From Methanomicrobia archaeon DTU008 (GTDB taxonomy: Archaea; Thermoplasmatota; Thermoplasmata; Methanomassiliicoccales; Methanomassiliicoccaceae), in assembly GCA_001512965.1 (NCBI GenBank), contig LFRW01000018.1, forward strand, positions 1-57,733: a DNA stretch of 57,733 nt. The letters run 5' to 3'. How positions within the stretch are numbered: the stretch's first letter is position 1; each line of letters begins with the position of its first letter. The notes below the pieces were generated by a model. The model did not search any database. It was not told the origin of the DNA and saw nothing but the letters and a program-made list of their open reading frames with translations. Positions 34,923 to 43,986 of this stretch are shown in pieces. A program made the position numbers and the translations under genes.

Positions 34923-35473
34923 AGCTGAAGATAATAACCTCCAACGCAGGAAAGGCTGTGGAGTTCCGTACCGCCCTGGGCAGCCTGGGCATCGAGGTGG
35001 AGCCTCAAGATGAGGACTGCGACGAGATCCAGGCAGATACGCTGGAGGAGGTCGTAAGGTCCTGCCTGTCGCAGCTCCGCTCGAAAGGACTGGGAGATTA
35101 CGTCCTGGACGATTCAGGGTTGTTCATCAACGCCCTGGGCGGTTTCCCCGGCGTGTATTCCGCCTATGCCCTCAGGACCATAGGCATCGATGGCATCCTG
35201 CGACTGATGGATGGAAGGGCGGACCGTTCGGCACGGTTCGAATGCTGTATCGGATGTTCCTTCAAGGGAGAGGAGTTCGTCGTCAAAGGACGTTGCGATG
35301 GCATCATCTCCGAACGGCCGTCGGGCAAGGGGGGCTTCGGCTTCGACCCGATATTCGTTCCATCTGGATATGAGGAGACGTTTGCCGAAATGTCCATAGA
35401 TGTGAAGAATGGTATCTCTCATCGCGGCAGGGCCATCCAGGCACTGTCTGAAACGCTTAGGGGGAAGGTCTGA
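34919..35473 (+). CDS. XTP/dITP diphosphatase (RdgB/HAM1 family)
   Basis: The product has 184 residues. KIITSNAGKAVEFRTALG, DYVLDDSGLFINALGGFPGV and GKGGFGFDPIFVPSG, then DVKNGISHRGRAIQAL, are the HAM1 motifs. It removes non-canonical purine nucleoside triphosphates by releasing pyrophosphate. It is coupled to bud32 upstream, and its last base is the first base of the epimerase gene. Confidence 0.94.
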   Translation: MKLKIITSNAGKAVEFRTALGSLGIEVEPQDEDCDEIQADTLEEVVRSCLSQLRSKGLGDYVLDDSGLFINALGGFPGVYSAYALRTIGIDGILRLMDGRADRSARFECCIGCSFKGEEFVVKGRCDGIISERPSGKGGFGFDPIFVPSGYEETFAEMSIDVKNGISHRGRAIQALSETLRGKV

Positions 35474-36426
35474 TGGAGCTCAGGGACAGGACGATATTGG
35501 TCACGGGTTGTGCAGGGTTCATCGCCAGCCATCTGGCGGAGGAGCTGTTGAGGCGTGGCAATCGCGTTGTTGGGATCGACAATCTATCCGCAGGAAGAAG
35601 GGAGTTCATGAGCGGCATGCTCTCGGATCCCGGCTTCCGCTTCATCGAAGGCGACCTTCTCACCATGGACCTCTCTGGCCCCCTGAAAGGCGTCGATGTA
35701 CTGTGTCATTTCGCCGCCAATCCTGATGTGAGGTTGGGGGCGACCGATACCAGGGTGCATTTCGATCAGAACATCACCGTGACCTATCGCCTGCTGGAGG
35801 CGGGGAGGAAGAGCGGGTTGAAGGACATCTTGTTCCCCTCGACCTCGACCGTATATGGTGAGACCGACGTCATACCGACGCCGGAGGACTATGGGCCACT
35901 GCTGCCCATTTCAGTATATGGAGCGTCGAAGCTTGCTTGTGAGGCCCTCATCGCCTCCTACTGCCACTCCTTCGAACAGAACGCCGTGCTATACCGCTTC
36001 GCAAATGTCGTGGGGACGAGGTCGACGCACAACGTGCTGCATGATTTCATAAGGAAGCTGCGTGAAGACCCGACATCGCTCGAGATCCTGGGAGCGGAGC
36101 CAGGCACATCGAAATCATATGTTCACGTCAGCGATTGCGTCCAGGGAATGATCGTCGGCGCCGAGGCGGCACGCGAGCAGGTGGAGGTGTTCAACATCGG
36201 CTCCAGGGACTGGATGACCGTCAAGGATATAGCGGACATCGTCACCGAGGAGATGGGGCTCACCCCTGAATACAGGTGGACCGGAGGGGTCATGGGCGGC
36301 AGGGGATGGATAGGGGACGTCAGGAAGATGCTGCTGTCGGTGGACAAGCTCACGTCTGCGGGGTGGACGCCCAGAATGGGCTCCAGGGAAGCGATCCGCC
36401 GCGCGGTGCAGGAGATCCTGGCCTAG
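35473..36426 (+). CDS. NAD-dependent nucleoside-sugar epimerase/dehydratase
   Basis: The product has 317 residues of the extended SDR type. ILVTGCAGFIASHLAEELL is the NAD loop, VDVLCHFAANPDVR the downstream marker, and PISVYGASKLACEALI holds the catalytic YxxxK. Closest in appearance are UDP-glucose 4-epimerase-like proteins. It may act in surface glycan synthesis; the exact sugar is unknown. It is translationally coupled to the ITPase gene. Confidence 0.88.
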   Translation: MELRDRTILVTGCAGFIASHLAEELLRRGNRVVGIDNLSAGRREFMSGMLSDPGFRFIEGDLLTMDLSGPLKGVDVLCHFAANPDVRLGATDTRVHFDQNITVTYRLLEAGRKSGLKDILFPSTSTVYGETDVIPTPEDYGPLLPISVYGASKLACEALIASYCHSFEQNAVLYRFANVVGTRSTHNVLHDFIRKLREDPTSLEILGAEPGTSKSYVHVSDCVQGMIVGAEAAREQVEVFNIGSRDWMTVKDIADIVTEEMGLTPEYRWTGGVMGGRGWIGDVRKMLLSVDKLTSAGWTPRMGSREAIRRAVQEILA

Positions 36427-37592
36427 AACGGGATCAGGTTCCAGATCGAGTCTCCCGTCGCATCGATCATGTACAGGAAATCGGACCGTATGCTCCAGTC
36501 CCTCTCCGGCGAAGTGTAGCCAGACTGCGTGGGAAGACCGCCAGCATAGGGGAAGCCTGTCGTGTCGACGATCAGCCAATAGCCCGTATCATCGACGAGA
36601 TAGGATATCGGCATCTGCTCAACAGGCATACCATAGTACGAAGCCACGGCGGCCCTGACCTCCGCCACCCTCTGCTCGTCCGTGCCGATGAACACTGTTG
36701 AGAACGCATGACCCTCGACGATATTGACCCTGGCGTTCCCTCCCAAGGCCCCGATCATGCTGGCCAACAATATGGCATGGTCCTCGCAGTCGCCAGACAT
36801 CTTGCTGAGCGTTTCACTGGCACTCTGCCAGTGGTCCGATCCGACGTCTTGCCGATATGTTATGTTCTTACGCACCCATTCGTACGCCTCTATTACCTGC
36901 ATGATGTTGTACTTCCCCGTCCCCGGCCATCTTGCCTTTATCTGATCGGCGATCCCATTGGCCGCTTCGTAACTCACCAGGGAATTGATCTTGGCGTAAT
37001 ATGGTGCATTGTTCCTCTCCACATTCTGCTCATGTTCCTCGATCAGCGGGAGGACATTGGCCCTGTGCTCTGAAGGCATGACGACCGTGCGATGGCGCCA
37101 CACCTCGAACGCCTGTCCAAGCGGGCCTCGCACGATCTTTGAAGATGCCGCATTGGCCACGATGCTATAGCGTTGAGGGCCAGGCTCGCTGGGGGCGTTG
37201 AACACCAGCAGCCCCAATGAGATCTCCTGCTGACTATCTACATATGTGCTGCAATTCCGGTAGGTTGAGGTGCCGTCCTCCCATTCTATGCCAAACCCAT
37301 AGATGTACAGCCGCCCAGAGGGGTTCTCGTTCTCCACATTCAGCCATAATGCCCCGCCAGCCCTCGCGTAGATCTCCTCGGTGATGCTCCACTTCAGCGT
37401 GATGTGGGGATTGTCGGGGTGGCCTGGGTCAGAGAGCGAAGGCTCCTCGTCCCTGACGGTCTCGGCATATACGATCTCGGGCGCTTGAAGTTCGGATGGA
37501 TCGAAGCCGCTCGATAGACAGCCGGCGAAGAGAGTTCCCGCAACCGCCACGATGACTATTAAAATGACCGTGACCGTCGCGACATTCTTCAT
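36423..37592 (-). CDS. Secreted lipoprotein with transglutaminase-like cysteine protease domain
   Basis: The product has 389 residues from ATG 37592. Residues 1-23 form a signal peptide with lipobox-like LFAGCLSSG, suggesting a membrane-anchored extracellular protein. A beta-rich domain follows. The C-terminal transglutaminase-like core has MSGDCEDHAILLASM (catalytic Cys), VEGHAFSTVF (His) and WLIVDTTGFPY (Asp). A TATA element near 37617-37625 gives a leaderless start. It could crosslink or cleave envelope proteins; the substrate is unknown. It ends convergently with the epimerase gene. Confidence 0.82.
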   Translation of the reverse strand: MKNVATVTVILIVIVAVAGTLFAGCLSSGFDPSELQAPEIVYAETVRDEEPSLSDPGHPDNPHITLKWSITEEIYARAGGALWLNVENENPSGRLYIYGFGIEWEDGTSTYRNCSTYVDSQQEISLGLLVFNAPSEPGPQRYSIVANAASSKIVRGPLGQAFEVWRHRTVVMPSEHRANVLPLIEEHEQNVERNNAPYYAKINSLVSYEAANGIADQIKARWPGTGKYNIMQVIEAYEWVRKNITYRQDVGSDHWQSASETLSKMSGDCEDHAILLASMIGALGGNARVNIVEGHAFSTVFIGTDEQRVAEVRAAVASYYGMPVEQMPISYLVDDTGYWLIVDTTGFPYAGGLPTQSGYTSPERDWSIRSDFLYMIDATGDSIWNLIPF

Positions 37593-37674
37593 AGACTTGA
37601 ATATGGTTGACGATGAATAAAAAGAGTAAGTGATGATTATCAGAGCAGGACAGTAATAAGGAAGGAAGAGCAAG

Positions 37675-37683
37675 CTTTATTTT
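37675..37683 (+). promoter_or_regulatory. TATA element of tRNA-Pro
   Basis: The word ctttatttt lies about 30 bases before the mature tRNA 5' end. Confidence 0.6.
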
Positions 37684-37710
37684 GAGACGCGCTTTACCCG
37701 GATATCACAC

Positions 37711-37788
37711 GGGTCTGTGGGGTAGCTTGGTCCATCCTTGGGGCTTTGGGAGCCTTAGACCCCGATTCAAATTCGGGCAGACCCACCA
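37711..37788 (+). tRNA. tRNA-Pro (anticodon TGG), CCA encoded
   Basis: The acceptor stem is GGGTCTG/CAGACCC. The anticodon stem GGGGC/GCCTT (two G-U pairs) holds loop TTTGGGA, giving anticodon TGG. The T arm is CCCGA-TTCAAAT-TCGGG. The discriminator A is followed by an encoded CCA, unlike tRNA-Gly in this window. Confidence 0.94.
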
Positions 37789-37902
37789 TCACTCATATCT
37801 AGTCATCTCAAGACGTTTTTCAATAGATGGGGTTTTTGACACCATTACTGGCGATGTTTTGTCCTATCTGATCGCATAACTTCAACGTCGTATTGGGCCC
37901 GT

Positions 37903-38529
37903 ATGCCTCAATTGAGCCGGCATGTCCATGACCATGCTCATATCGCCGTCACATCCTACTCGATCCTTTTCAAGGCCAGCGCTAGCGTGAAAGTGAAGTT
38001 CGTCAATGACATACCTCAGATGCGAGAAGACATTGACGAAGCGAACGACAGGATCGACGACTTCTACATTCAGCTGAGCGAGTTAACCTCGAGGCTCGAC
38101 AACACCATTTCCCGTCTCGAAGATATCGAGGATCTGCTTGATCTTACAGTACTAGAGCTTGCGGATGCATACGCCTGGCTGCAAAACGTGAACGACCAGT
38201 TGGAAGAATGCTACCAAGCGCATAACCTCACGGCCGACAAGGCCGACAAGGTCGAAGCGCTGATGGATGAGGTCTCGTCGGTAAGGAACTCGCTAGCGAC
38301 CTTCCAGACCTCGTTGGAGAACATGAGCTCGTCGCTCAACCTCACCAGGGGGGAAGTGGCCGAGATCCAGGCCATCCTGGATGAGATCGACGACGACCTA
38401 TGTTCGGTCGAGGGCGGGCTGAACAAGACCATGACCGACCTGAGGGCAACGGAGAAAAAGGTCGCCGAGATGGACAGCGATCCGATGGCCATGATACTGG
38501 GGGGGGGTCGGGAATCTTCATCGGCATAG
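37903..38529 (+). CDS. Coiled-coil protein; G9 tract near the 3' end moves a C-terminal membrane anchor out of frame
   Basis: The product has 208 residues as read. From about residue 30 onward it is almost continuous coiled coil (EDIDEANDRIDDFYIQLSEL and further heptads). Near the end nine G in a row (38499-38507) precede a stop at 38527. With one more G, or two fewer, the frame would continue SGIFIGIVAIGLVLMRTRRT and stop at 38571-38573, a hydrophobic helix with a basic tail. So the full protein is probably tail-anchored. This could be phase variation, slippage, a sequencing error or decay. The N terminus is uncertain; a GTG near 37987 is an alternative start. Function is unknown. Confidence 0.6.
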   Translation: MPQLSRHVHDHAHIAVTSYSILFKASASVKVKFVNDIPQMREDIDEANDRIDDFYIQLSELTSRLDNTISRLEDIEDLLDLTVLELADAYAWLQNVNDQLEECYQAHNLTADKADKVEALMDEVSSVRNSLATFQTSLENMSSSLNLTRGEVAEIQAILDEIDDDLCSVEGGLNKTMTDLRATEKKVAEMDSDPMAMILGGGRESSSA

Positions 38530-38573
38530 TCGCGATCGGCCTCGTCCTGATGAGGACGCGAAGGACGTTGTGA

Positions 38574-38880
38574 GTCCAAACCCCTTTCCTCTTTATTCTT
38601 TCCAGATCGTCTTTCTCGAGCGTCTTGGACCATCGGGTTTTGAAGGAAGTGATGGGCGGTTTCGGGCTGACCCGTCATATTCTTCTTCCAGCCGCCCCGT
38701 CATCAATGTCAACACCGCCCATCTTGCACACAATTCTCAGTCCGGCCCCATGCGTGATGGCCGTCCGCAAGCCTAGATGAGAGTCCTTGACCGCCCATCA
38801 AGACGAGAGGGGACGGTTTACGAGGCAGAGCAACGAGAGGTCATTTCGTGAATAAACGATTAGTGAGCGTAATATCGAGC
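38574..38880. other. Intergenic region with no gene seen
   Basis: About 300 bases follow the coiled-coil gene. No ORF with family features and no hairpin beyond weak ones were found. The promoter of the CBS gene (an A/T-rich element near 38881-38890) lies at its right end. Confidence 0.4.
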
Positions 38881-38918
38881 GCAATATAGAATATCTAGAG
38901 TCTTGTTCCAACCTTTCA

Positions 38919-39341
38919 ATGACCAAGAAGATCATCAAGAACATACGAGCGAAAGAGGTCATGAGCCATGACGTGGTCACTATCTGCCCCGAGGCCACCC
39001 TGAAGGACGCTCATGAGATGTTCAAGAAATACGATTACAATTCCCTTCCCGTATTGAGCGAGGGCCGTATCGTCGGCATCATGACCAAGCTTGACCTCCT
39101 ACGGGCGTTCAGCTATGGGACGAGGTTTCGACGGAGCAGCTTCTTCGATACCCTTTCCGAGAACGTCTCCGACGTCATGCGCACGGCAATCGTGTCCGTC
39201 TCCCCTGACGACGACCTGCAGACCGTGGTCGACTACATGGTGGAGTTCGCCCTGAAGAGCATACCAGTGGTGGATAACGGTCAAGTCGTGGGCATGATCT
39301 CAAGAGATGATGTGATGCGGCACCTGCTCCTTGAGGACTGA
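38919..39341 (+). CDS. Two-CBS-domain protein
   Basis: The product has 140 residues. Two CBS repeats are seen: VMSHDVVTICPEATLKDAHE with LPVLSEGRIVGIMTKLDLL, and VMRTAIVSVSPDDDLQTVVD with IPVVDNGQVVGMISRDDVM. Paired CBS domains bind adenine nucleotides or SAM and usually sense energy state. No effector domain is attached. A similar protein is encoded at 43987-44379. Confidence 0.88.
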   Translation: MTKKIIKNIRAKEVMSHDVVTICPEATLKDAHEMFKKYDYNSLPVLSEGRIVGIMTKLDLLRAFSYGTRFRRSSFFDTLSENVSDVMRTAIVSVSPDDDLQTVVDYMVEFALKSIPVVDNGQVVGMISRDDVMRHLLLED

Positions 39342-39483
39342 TGACCGATGCGCCCCGGCAGTCTGCTGGGTCGCCTGCTCTTTAATATTTAAGCGGACGC
39401 TTCCCAGGCCTTGATCCATAAGATCGATTCCTCATGACCCAACCCATTTATCTAAGAAACTTATGCACCTCATAGGAATCGAT

Positions 39484-39717
39484 ATGCTGACATCGATGCG
39501 TTTTGAACCCTATGAGGGCAAGGAGGACAGTGGCCGCATGGTCGTCTACCTCCGAAAATCCTTCACATGCCGTGTGCCTATCGGACATATAGAATATGAA
39601 AATGCTGAGGAGAAAGAAGCCTTGAGGAAGATCTGGATCAAAAGCCGTCCTGATGTTGAAGAGATTGGTCCAGAGGTAACGGTTGGCCTATTCCACGAGG
39701 TCTATTTCAAGAGGTGA
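39484..39717 (+). CDS. Small protein of unknown function, first of a pair
   Basis: The product has 77 residues from ATG 39484. It contains MRFEPYEGKEDSGRMVVYLR and GLFHEVYFKR and has mixed charge, without cysteine pairs or membrane segments. A TATA word (catttatct, 39445-39453) would start transcription near 39476, which favours ATG 39484 over the in-frame ATG at 39463. It resembles no family I recognise. The next gene begins about five bases after its stop. Confidence 0.55.
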   Translation: MLTSMRFEPYEGKEDSGRMVVYLRKSFTCRVPIGHIEYENAEEKEALRKIWIKSRPDVEEIGPEVTVGLFHEVYFKR

Positions 39718-39721
39718 TGTC

Positions 39722-39901
39722 GTGGAGATGAAGTTGAGATTTGTCAATGAGGAGGGTAGGGAAGGCGGCGTCTGTCATGTCCACAAGGTGGTTGAAGGCG
39801 ACCTGAAAAAGATTGGCGAGATCAAATACAGCGACCAGAGCGATAGGCGATGGATCATTGATGTCGTAAAGTTTCACTCGAACGTCGAGATCATGGAGTG
39901 A
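39722..39901 (+). CDS. Small protein of unknown function, second of the pair
   Basis: The product has about 59 residues. GTG 39722 and ATG 39728 are both possible starts, following GAGGTGATG at the end of the preceding gene. It includes MKLRFVNEEGREGGVCHVHK and WIIDVVKFHSNVEIME, which reads as a small beta-rich domain. No family is recognised. Tight spacing suggests co-expression and perhaps a complex with the preceding protein. Confidence 0.5.
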   Translation: MEMKLRFVNEEGREGGVCHVHKVVEGDLKKIGEIKYSDQSDRRWIIDVVKFHSNVEIME

Positions 39902-39937
39902 AACTTATTCATTTTTTCTTACAAGACCCTGATTGCT

Positions 39938-40414
39938 CTACCAGTTCACCAGCGCCCCGACGAACTCTTCCGCCTTCTTCTGCCAATCCGCCTCCAACGG
40001 CCCCTTCAGATCGGTCACGTGGAACTTCATGGCAGCCACCTTCTCCAAGCCCTTCGCCTGCAGGGCGTCGTCCATCATGGGCTGTATGCGCTGCCATCGA
40101 GCTATCTCTTCCTCGGTTGGCATCCTGCCTTTCCTGTCAGGCCGGGGCGTCCCTTCGGTGGAGAATATCGCATATCTTGTTCCGGACGGAGGGCTTACGT
40201 TCTTCAGAAAGCGCCGCATCCCTCCGATGGGCTTCCCTATACGTCCAGGAGAGCCGAAGATGTACAGGTCTGCTTGAGGAAGGGCTCGGGGCGAGACGTC
40301 CTTGATATGCTTCACATCCACTTCATGACCTCGCATCTCCAGTAGCCGCCCGATTTCCCCGGCGACCTCAGCGCCGTTTCCGTACTTGGAGGCGTGATAG
40401 ATCTCGACCCTCAT
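39938..40414 (-). CDS. Flavodoxin-like protein
   Basis: The product has 158 residues. The start MRVEIYHASKYGNGAEVAGE is the FMN-phosphate loop region with a serine/lysine/tyrosine pattern. LYIFGSPGRIGKPIGGMRRF and YAIFSTEGTP form the flavin-ring loops. It is a single-domain electron carrier or quinone-reductase-like protein; its partners are unknown. It is single and flanked by convergent small genes. Confidence 0.85.
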   Translation of the reverse strand: MRVEIYHASKYGNGAEVAGEIGRLLEMRGHEVDVKHIKDVSPRALPQADLYIFGSPGRIGKPIGGMRRFLKNVSPPSGTRYAIFSTEGTPRPDRKGRMPTEEEIARWQRIQPMMDDALQAKGLEKVAAMKFHVTDLKGPLEADWQKKAEEFVGALVNW

Positions 40415-40563
40415 GATGGTCCGACCGCCTTACATGAATATCAACTTTTAGAAATATTGGAAGGACGGGGTGAACGTCTCCTAACCGCGATTGCTCTAGC
40501 ATGGAGGTGGCCATCCGTGAAGCGGGGCAGGGTCAAGCGTTGAACAAAAGGGGAGTGAGGCTT

Positions 40564-40603
40564 GCCGTACCGTACGCCGGTACGGCGAAACCATAAGTGG
40601 TTT
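40564..40603 (-). terminator. Tandem hairpins after the DRTGG gene
   Basis: Two perfect inverted repeats follow the stop of the DRTGG gene: AAACCA-TAAG-TGGTTT (40588-40603) and GCCGTACC-gtacgcc-GGTACGGC (40564-40586). On the minus strand they are followed about 15 bases later by TTTT. They may end or stabilise the transcript. Confidence 0.4.
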
Positions 40604-40608
40604 GACCT

Positions 40609-41610
40609 TCAGTCGTTCCAGATCGCGTTCAGGTCGACATGTCGCCTGACCAGTTCCGCCACCATCTCGACCTTGGCGGTATCGGATGGATCGATGCGGG
40701 TGATCAGGTTGTCCACCATGTCCGCGGTGACCTGGGTGCCATGACCGACCAGCAGGACGGGGATCTTCTGCTCCTCGGCCTTGACCAGGATGGTCTGGTC
40801 AGGATAGAGTCCTCCGGTCAGGATGAGACATGAGGTGTCGGTGGTCAAGGCCGACATGAGCATGTCTGACCGGTCCCCTCCGGCGATGAGCGCCTTGCGG
40901 GTCAGACGGCGCATCTCCTTCTGCGCGGATTCGGCGGTCATGCCGCCGACCATGATCTTCTCCACGCTGCGGTTGAGGCCCTCCTCGCCGGCCAGTACCT
41001 CCGCGTTCAGGCCCTCCACGATCTCCTTCACTCGGGGGTAGTTGAGCTCCTGGACGGTGGGTATGCAGCCAAGGACGTTCACTCCCGCGCTTTCCACCAT
41101 CTTGACCACCCTGGGGTCGTCACACATGTTGAGGATCACGCCCTTGATGCTCTGACCGTTCACCTGGGCAAGGCGTTCGTGGATCATGATCTTGTCCAGG
41201 GCGTCAGGGGTGCTGGTGGAGACCAGAATGATCTCGGCCCCCAGCTCCTTGGCGATGGACATGCCGTCGAGATTATGCCGAGCTCCCGTGCTGAACAGTT
41301 GGGCTCCTTCCACCAGCATGAGGTCGAATTCGTCCTTGACCTTCTCGAACCCTGCCACCACGCTCTCCATGGTGACCGGATTGAAGATGTCATACTTCAT
41401 GGGGGACAGCAGCTCTTCGCTCGCTTCCAGGTTCAACGCCTTCTTCATCATGTAGGCGTCGCGGTCGACAACTCGCCGCTCCACGCACATGACGTCTTCG
41501 CGGAAGGGCTTATAGTAGCCCAACCGGCCCTCGAAGTTCTTGGCCAGCCCTAGAGCGATCGTGCTCTTGCCAGAGTACTCGAGCATCGAGCTCAAGAATA
41601 TAGTCTTCAT
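40609..41610 (-). CDS. BioD-like P-loop plus DRTGG-domain protein
   Basis: The product has 333 residues. The N-terminal P-loop, FLSSMLEYSGKSTIALGLAK, followed by LMLVEGAQ and ILVSTSTPDALD, is of the dethiobiotin-synthetase-like type. From about residue 205 a DRTGG domain follows (EKIMVGGMTAESAQKEMRR, then ALIAGGDRSDMLMSAL). This arrangement equals the N-terminal regulatory part of long bacterial phosphotransacetylases, without the catalytic domain. It overlaps the acyl-CoA synthetase gene by one base, so it may regulate or sense acetyl-CoA metabolism. Confidence 0.83.
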   Translation of the reverse strand: MKTIFLSSMLEYSGKSTIALGLAKNFEGRLGYYKPFREDVMCVERRVVDRDAYMMKKALNLEASEELLSPMKYDIFNPVTMESVVAGFEKVKDEFDLMLVEGAQLFSTGARHNLDGMSIAKELGAEIILVSTSTPDALDKIMIHERLAQVNGQSIKGVILNMCDDPRVVKMVESAGVNVLGCIPTVQELNYPRVKEIVEGLNAEVLAGEEGLNRSVEKIMVGGMTAESAQKEMRRLTRKALIAGGDRSDMLMSALTTDTSCLILTGGLYPDQTILVKAEEQKIPVLLVGHGTQVTADMVDNLITRIDPSDTAKVEMVAELVRRHVDLNAIWND

Positions 41611-43715
41611 CAGTTCTCCCTCCTCAATACAACAAGGGCATCGACCGCATATGTGCCCTTGCCCTCATCTCCCACCATCAGCGGATTGATCTCCAGTTCT
41701 GATATCTCGGGGAAGTCGAGCGCGATCTGAGCGATCCTAACGATCACATCCTTCAGTGATTTTATGTCCGCTGCCCTTCCGCCGCGTGCACCGGTCAGAA
41801 TGGCATACGAACGAATAGATTTTACCATGTTGTCCACATTGGACCTGGTCAAGGGGGCGATGCTCTGGGTCACGTCCTTCATGATCTCCACGAACACGCC
41901 TCCCAGGCCAAAGGTGATGACAGGTCCGAACTGCTCATCCCTGGTCATGCCGATGAGGACCTCCTTCCCCTTGACCATCTGACAGATCGTGACGCCGTTG
42001 ATGTGGGCGCCGGGTACACGAGCCTTGACCTTGGACATCATCAGCTCGAACTCTGCCTTGACGGCCGATTCGGACGACACCCCGACCTTGACGCCGCCGA
42101 CATCCGATTTGTGGGCTATGTCCGGGGAATCGATCTTCATGACGACTGGGAACCCGATGCTGGCCGCGGCCTTGGCGGCCTCATCGGCGGTTGCACAGGT
42201 GACCTCCTGCGGGACGGGCACGCCATACGCCATCAGGATCTCCTTTCCCTCGCTCTCGCTCAAGGATGTTCGACCCGATGCCCTCACGGCCTTGATTATC
42301 TCCTTCACCTTCTCCTTATCGCCGTCCACCAAGACCGGTTCATCATCTCCAGGGTTATCCTTCATCCTCTTGTAGCGGACCATGGCGCCCAAGGCCCTGA
42401 TGGCCCTGTCAGGGGAGTCGTAGCAGGGGATCTTCGCATCCTGCAGCATCTTGATGCCTTCGTTCGTCTTGGTGCCTCCGACGAACGCACCCACAACAGG
42501 CTTGTCCACTTTCCCGGCGAAGGTAGCCAGGTGGCTGGCCACCTCAGAGATGTCCACGGTGTCCAAGGGGGCGAGCAGTACTGCTACGCAGGAGACGTTC
42601 GGGTCCTCCATGACCGTCTTGATGGCGAACTCGTAACGGTCTGCGGATGCATCTCCCAGGACGTCCACGGGGTTATAGCAGTTGGCCGCGGCGGGAAGGT
42701 AGCCTTTCAACTTGTCGATGGTCTCCTTCTCGAAGGATGCCAGTGTCAGACCGTGATCGGAACAGGCATCGGCGGCCATGACGCCATGGCCTCCAGCGTT
42801 CGTCACGATCGCCAACCCATCCCCTTTTGGCAGTGGCATGTTGGAGAAGACCTGCAGAAGATCGAGCATCTCGTCGATCGTGTTGACCCTGATCGCATTG
42901 GCCTGGCGGAAGGCGGCGTCATAGACCTTGTCGCTTCCTGACAATGCTCCAGTGTGGGACGATGCGGCCTTGGAACCAGAGCTGGTACGGCCAGACTTGA
43001 GCACGATGATGGGCTTGTTCTTGCTTGCCTCGCGGAGCTGACGCATCAGCTCCCGGCCGCGATTGGCGCCCTCGACGTACATGCCGATGACGTTGGTATT
43101 GGGGTCATTCTTGAGATATTCGAGGAGGTCGGCCTCGTCTATGTCCACCTTGTTGCCTACGGATATGAACGTTGAGAAGCCTACACCGGTGGCGGTGGAC
43201 CAGTCCAACAGGGAGCTGCATACCGCTCCCGACTGGGAAGCGATGGCCACAGATCCTGATACGGGCTGGATGTTGGTGAACGTCCCGTTCATGAAGTGAT
43301 GGGTGTTCATCAGGCCCATGCAGTTGGGTCCCAGCACCCTCATGCCATACTTCTTAGCGATGTCCCCGACCCGCCTTTCAAGCATGGCGCCTTCCTTGCC
43401 AAGCTCCTTGAAGCCCGCGGTGATGACAACTACGGATTTCACGCCCTTGATCCCGGCCTCTTCCATCACGGACGGTACCAACGTGTTGGGTACACAGACT
43501 ACCGCCTGATCGACCTTACCAGGTACGGCCGTAAGAGACGTGTATGCCGGCAATCCAAGGATCTCGCTGGCCTTGGGATTGATAGGGTACAGCTTTCCAC
43601 GATACTTCGAATGTATCAAGTTGTACAGAACGATGTGTCCGATCTTTCGCGCATCACTCGAGGCTCCAACCACTGCTATCGATTCTGGTTCGAACAAAGA
43701 CTTCATTAGGATCAA
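41610..43715 (-). CDS. ADP-forming acetyl/acyl-CoA synthetase, fused alpha-beta
   Basis: The product has 701 residues. Residues about 1-460 are the alpha part: SIAVVGASSDARKIGHIVLY, VLGPNCMGLMN, and SSHTGALSGSDKV with phospho-acceptor His254. Residues about 480-700 are the ATP-grasp beta part (GVPVPQEVTCATADEAAKAA, then VVMKIDSPDIAHKSDVGGVK). It yields ATP and acetate from acetyl-CoA, or the reverse. A TATA word near 43757-43765 drives it. It is co-transcribed with the DRTGG gene and is a paralogue of the gene at the left window edge. The substrate is not certain. Confidence 0.92.
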   Translation of the reverse strand: MILMKSLFEPESIAVVGASSDARKIGHIVLYNLIHSKYRGKLYPINPKASEILGLPAYTSLTAVPGKVDQAVVCVPNTLVPSVMEEAGIKGVKSVVVITAGFKELGKEGAMLERRVGDIAKKYGMRVLGPNCMGLMNTHHFMNGTFTNIQPVSGSVAIASQSGAVCSSLLDWSTATGVGFSTFISVGNKVDIDEADLLEYLKNDPNTNVIGMYVEGANRGRELMRQLREASKNKPIIVLKSGRTSSGSKAASSHTGALSGSDKVYDAAFRQANAIRVNTIDEMLDLLQVFSNMPLPKGDGLAIVTNAGGHGVMAADACSDHGLTLASFEKETIDKLKGYLPAAANCYNPVDVLGDASADRYEFAIKTVMEDPNVSCVAVLLAPLDTVDISEVASHLATFAGKVDKPVVGAFVGGTKTNEGIKMLQDAKIPCYDSPDRAIRALGAMVRYKRMKDNPGDDEPVLVDGDKEKVKEIIKAVRASGRTSLSESEGKEILMAYGVPVPQEVTCATADEAAKAAASIGFPVVMKIDSPDIAHKSDVGGVKVGVSSESAVKAEFELMMSKVKARVPGAHINGVTICQMVKGKEVLIGMTRDEQFGPVITFGLGGVFVEIMKDVTQSIAPLTRSNVDNMVKSIRSYAILTGARGGRAADIKSLKDVIVRIAQIALDFPEISELEINPLMVGDEGKGTYAVDALVVLRREN

Positions 43716-43986
43716 CCAGTACTATGATGGATTTGGGACGAAAAAGAGGGTTCCTAATTTAATGTTATGTACGAAGATACGACAATCGACGACCGAGGAA
43801 AAGGCAAGAAATCCTACGAAATGCGGAGATTTCTGCGAACGTTCGTCCCACCCATTGTAGCATTGTAGTAATGAAAAAAGGAGCGACCGCCGGACTTCGC
43901 AGACCTTTCCGACCAAGGAAACGAAGCCCATCCTCCCGGAACGCAGCAGGTCGCATGAATTTGTTTTGGAGCGTCTTGGAGATCTA

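Noticed and set aside
37789-38573. Integrated element downstream of tRNA-Pro
   Set aside because: The gene after the tRNA is unusual and contains a G tract, but no integrase, no duplicated tRNA 3' end and no other mobile gene were seen.
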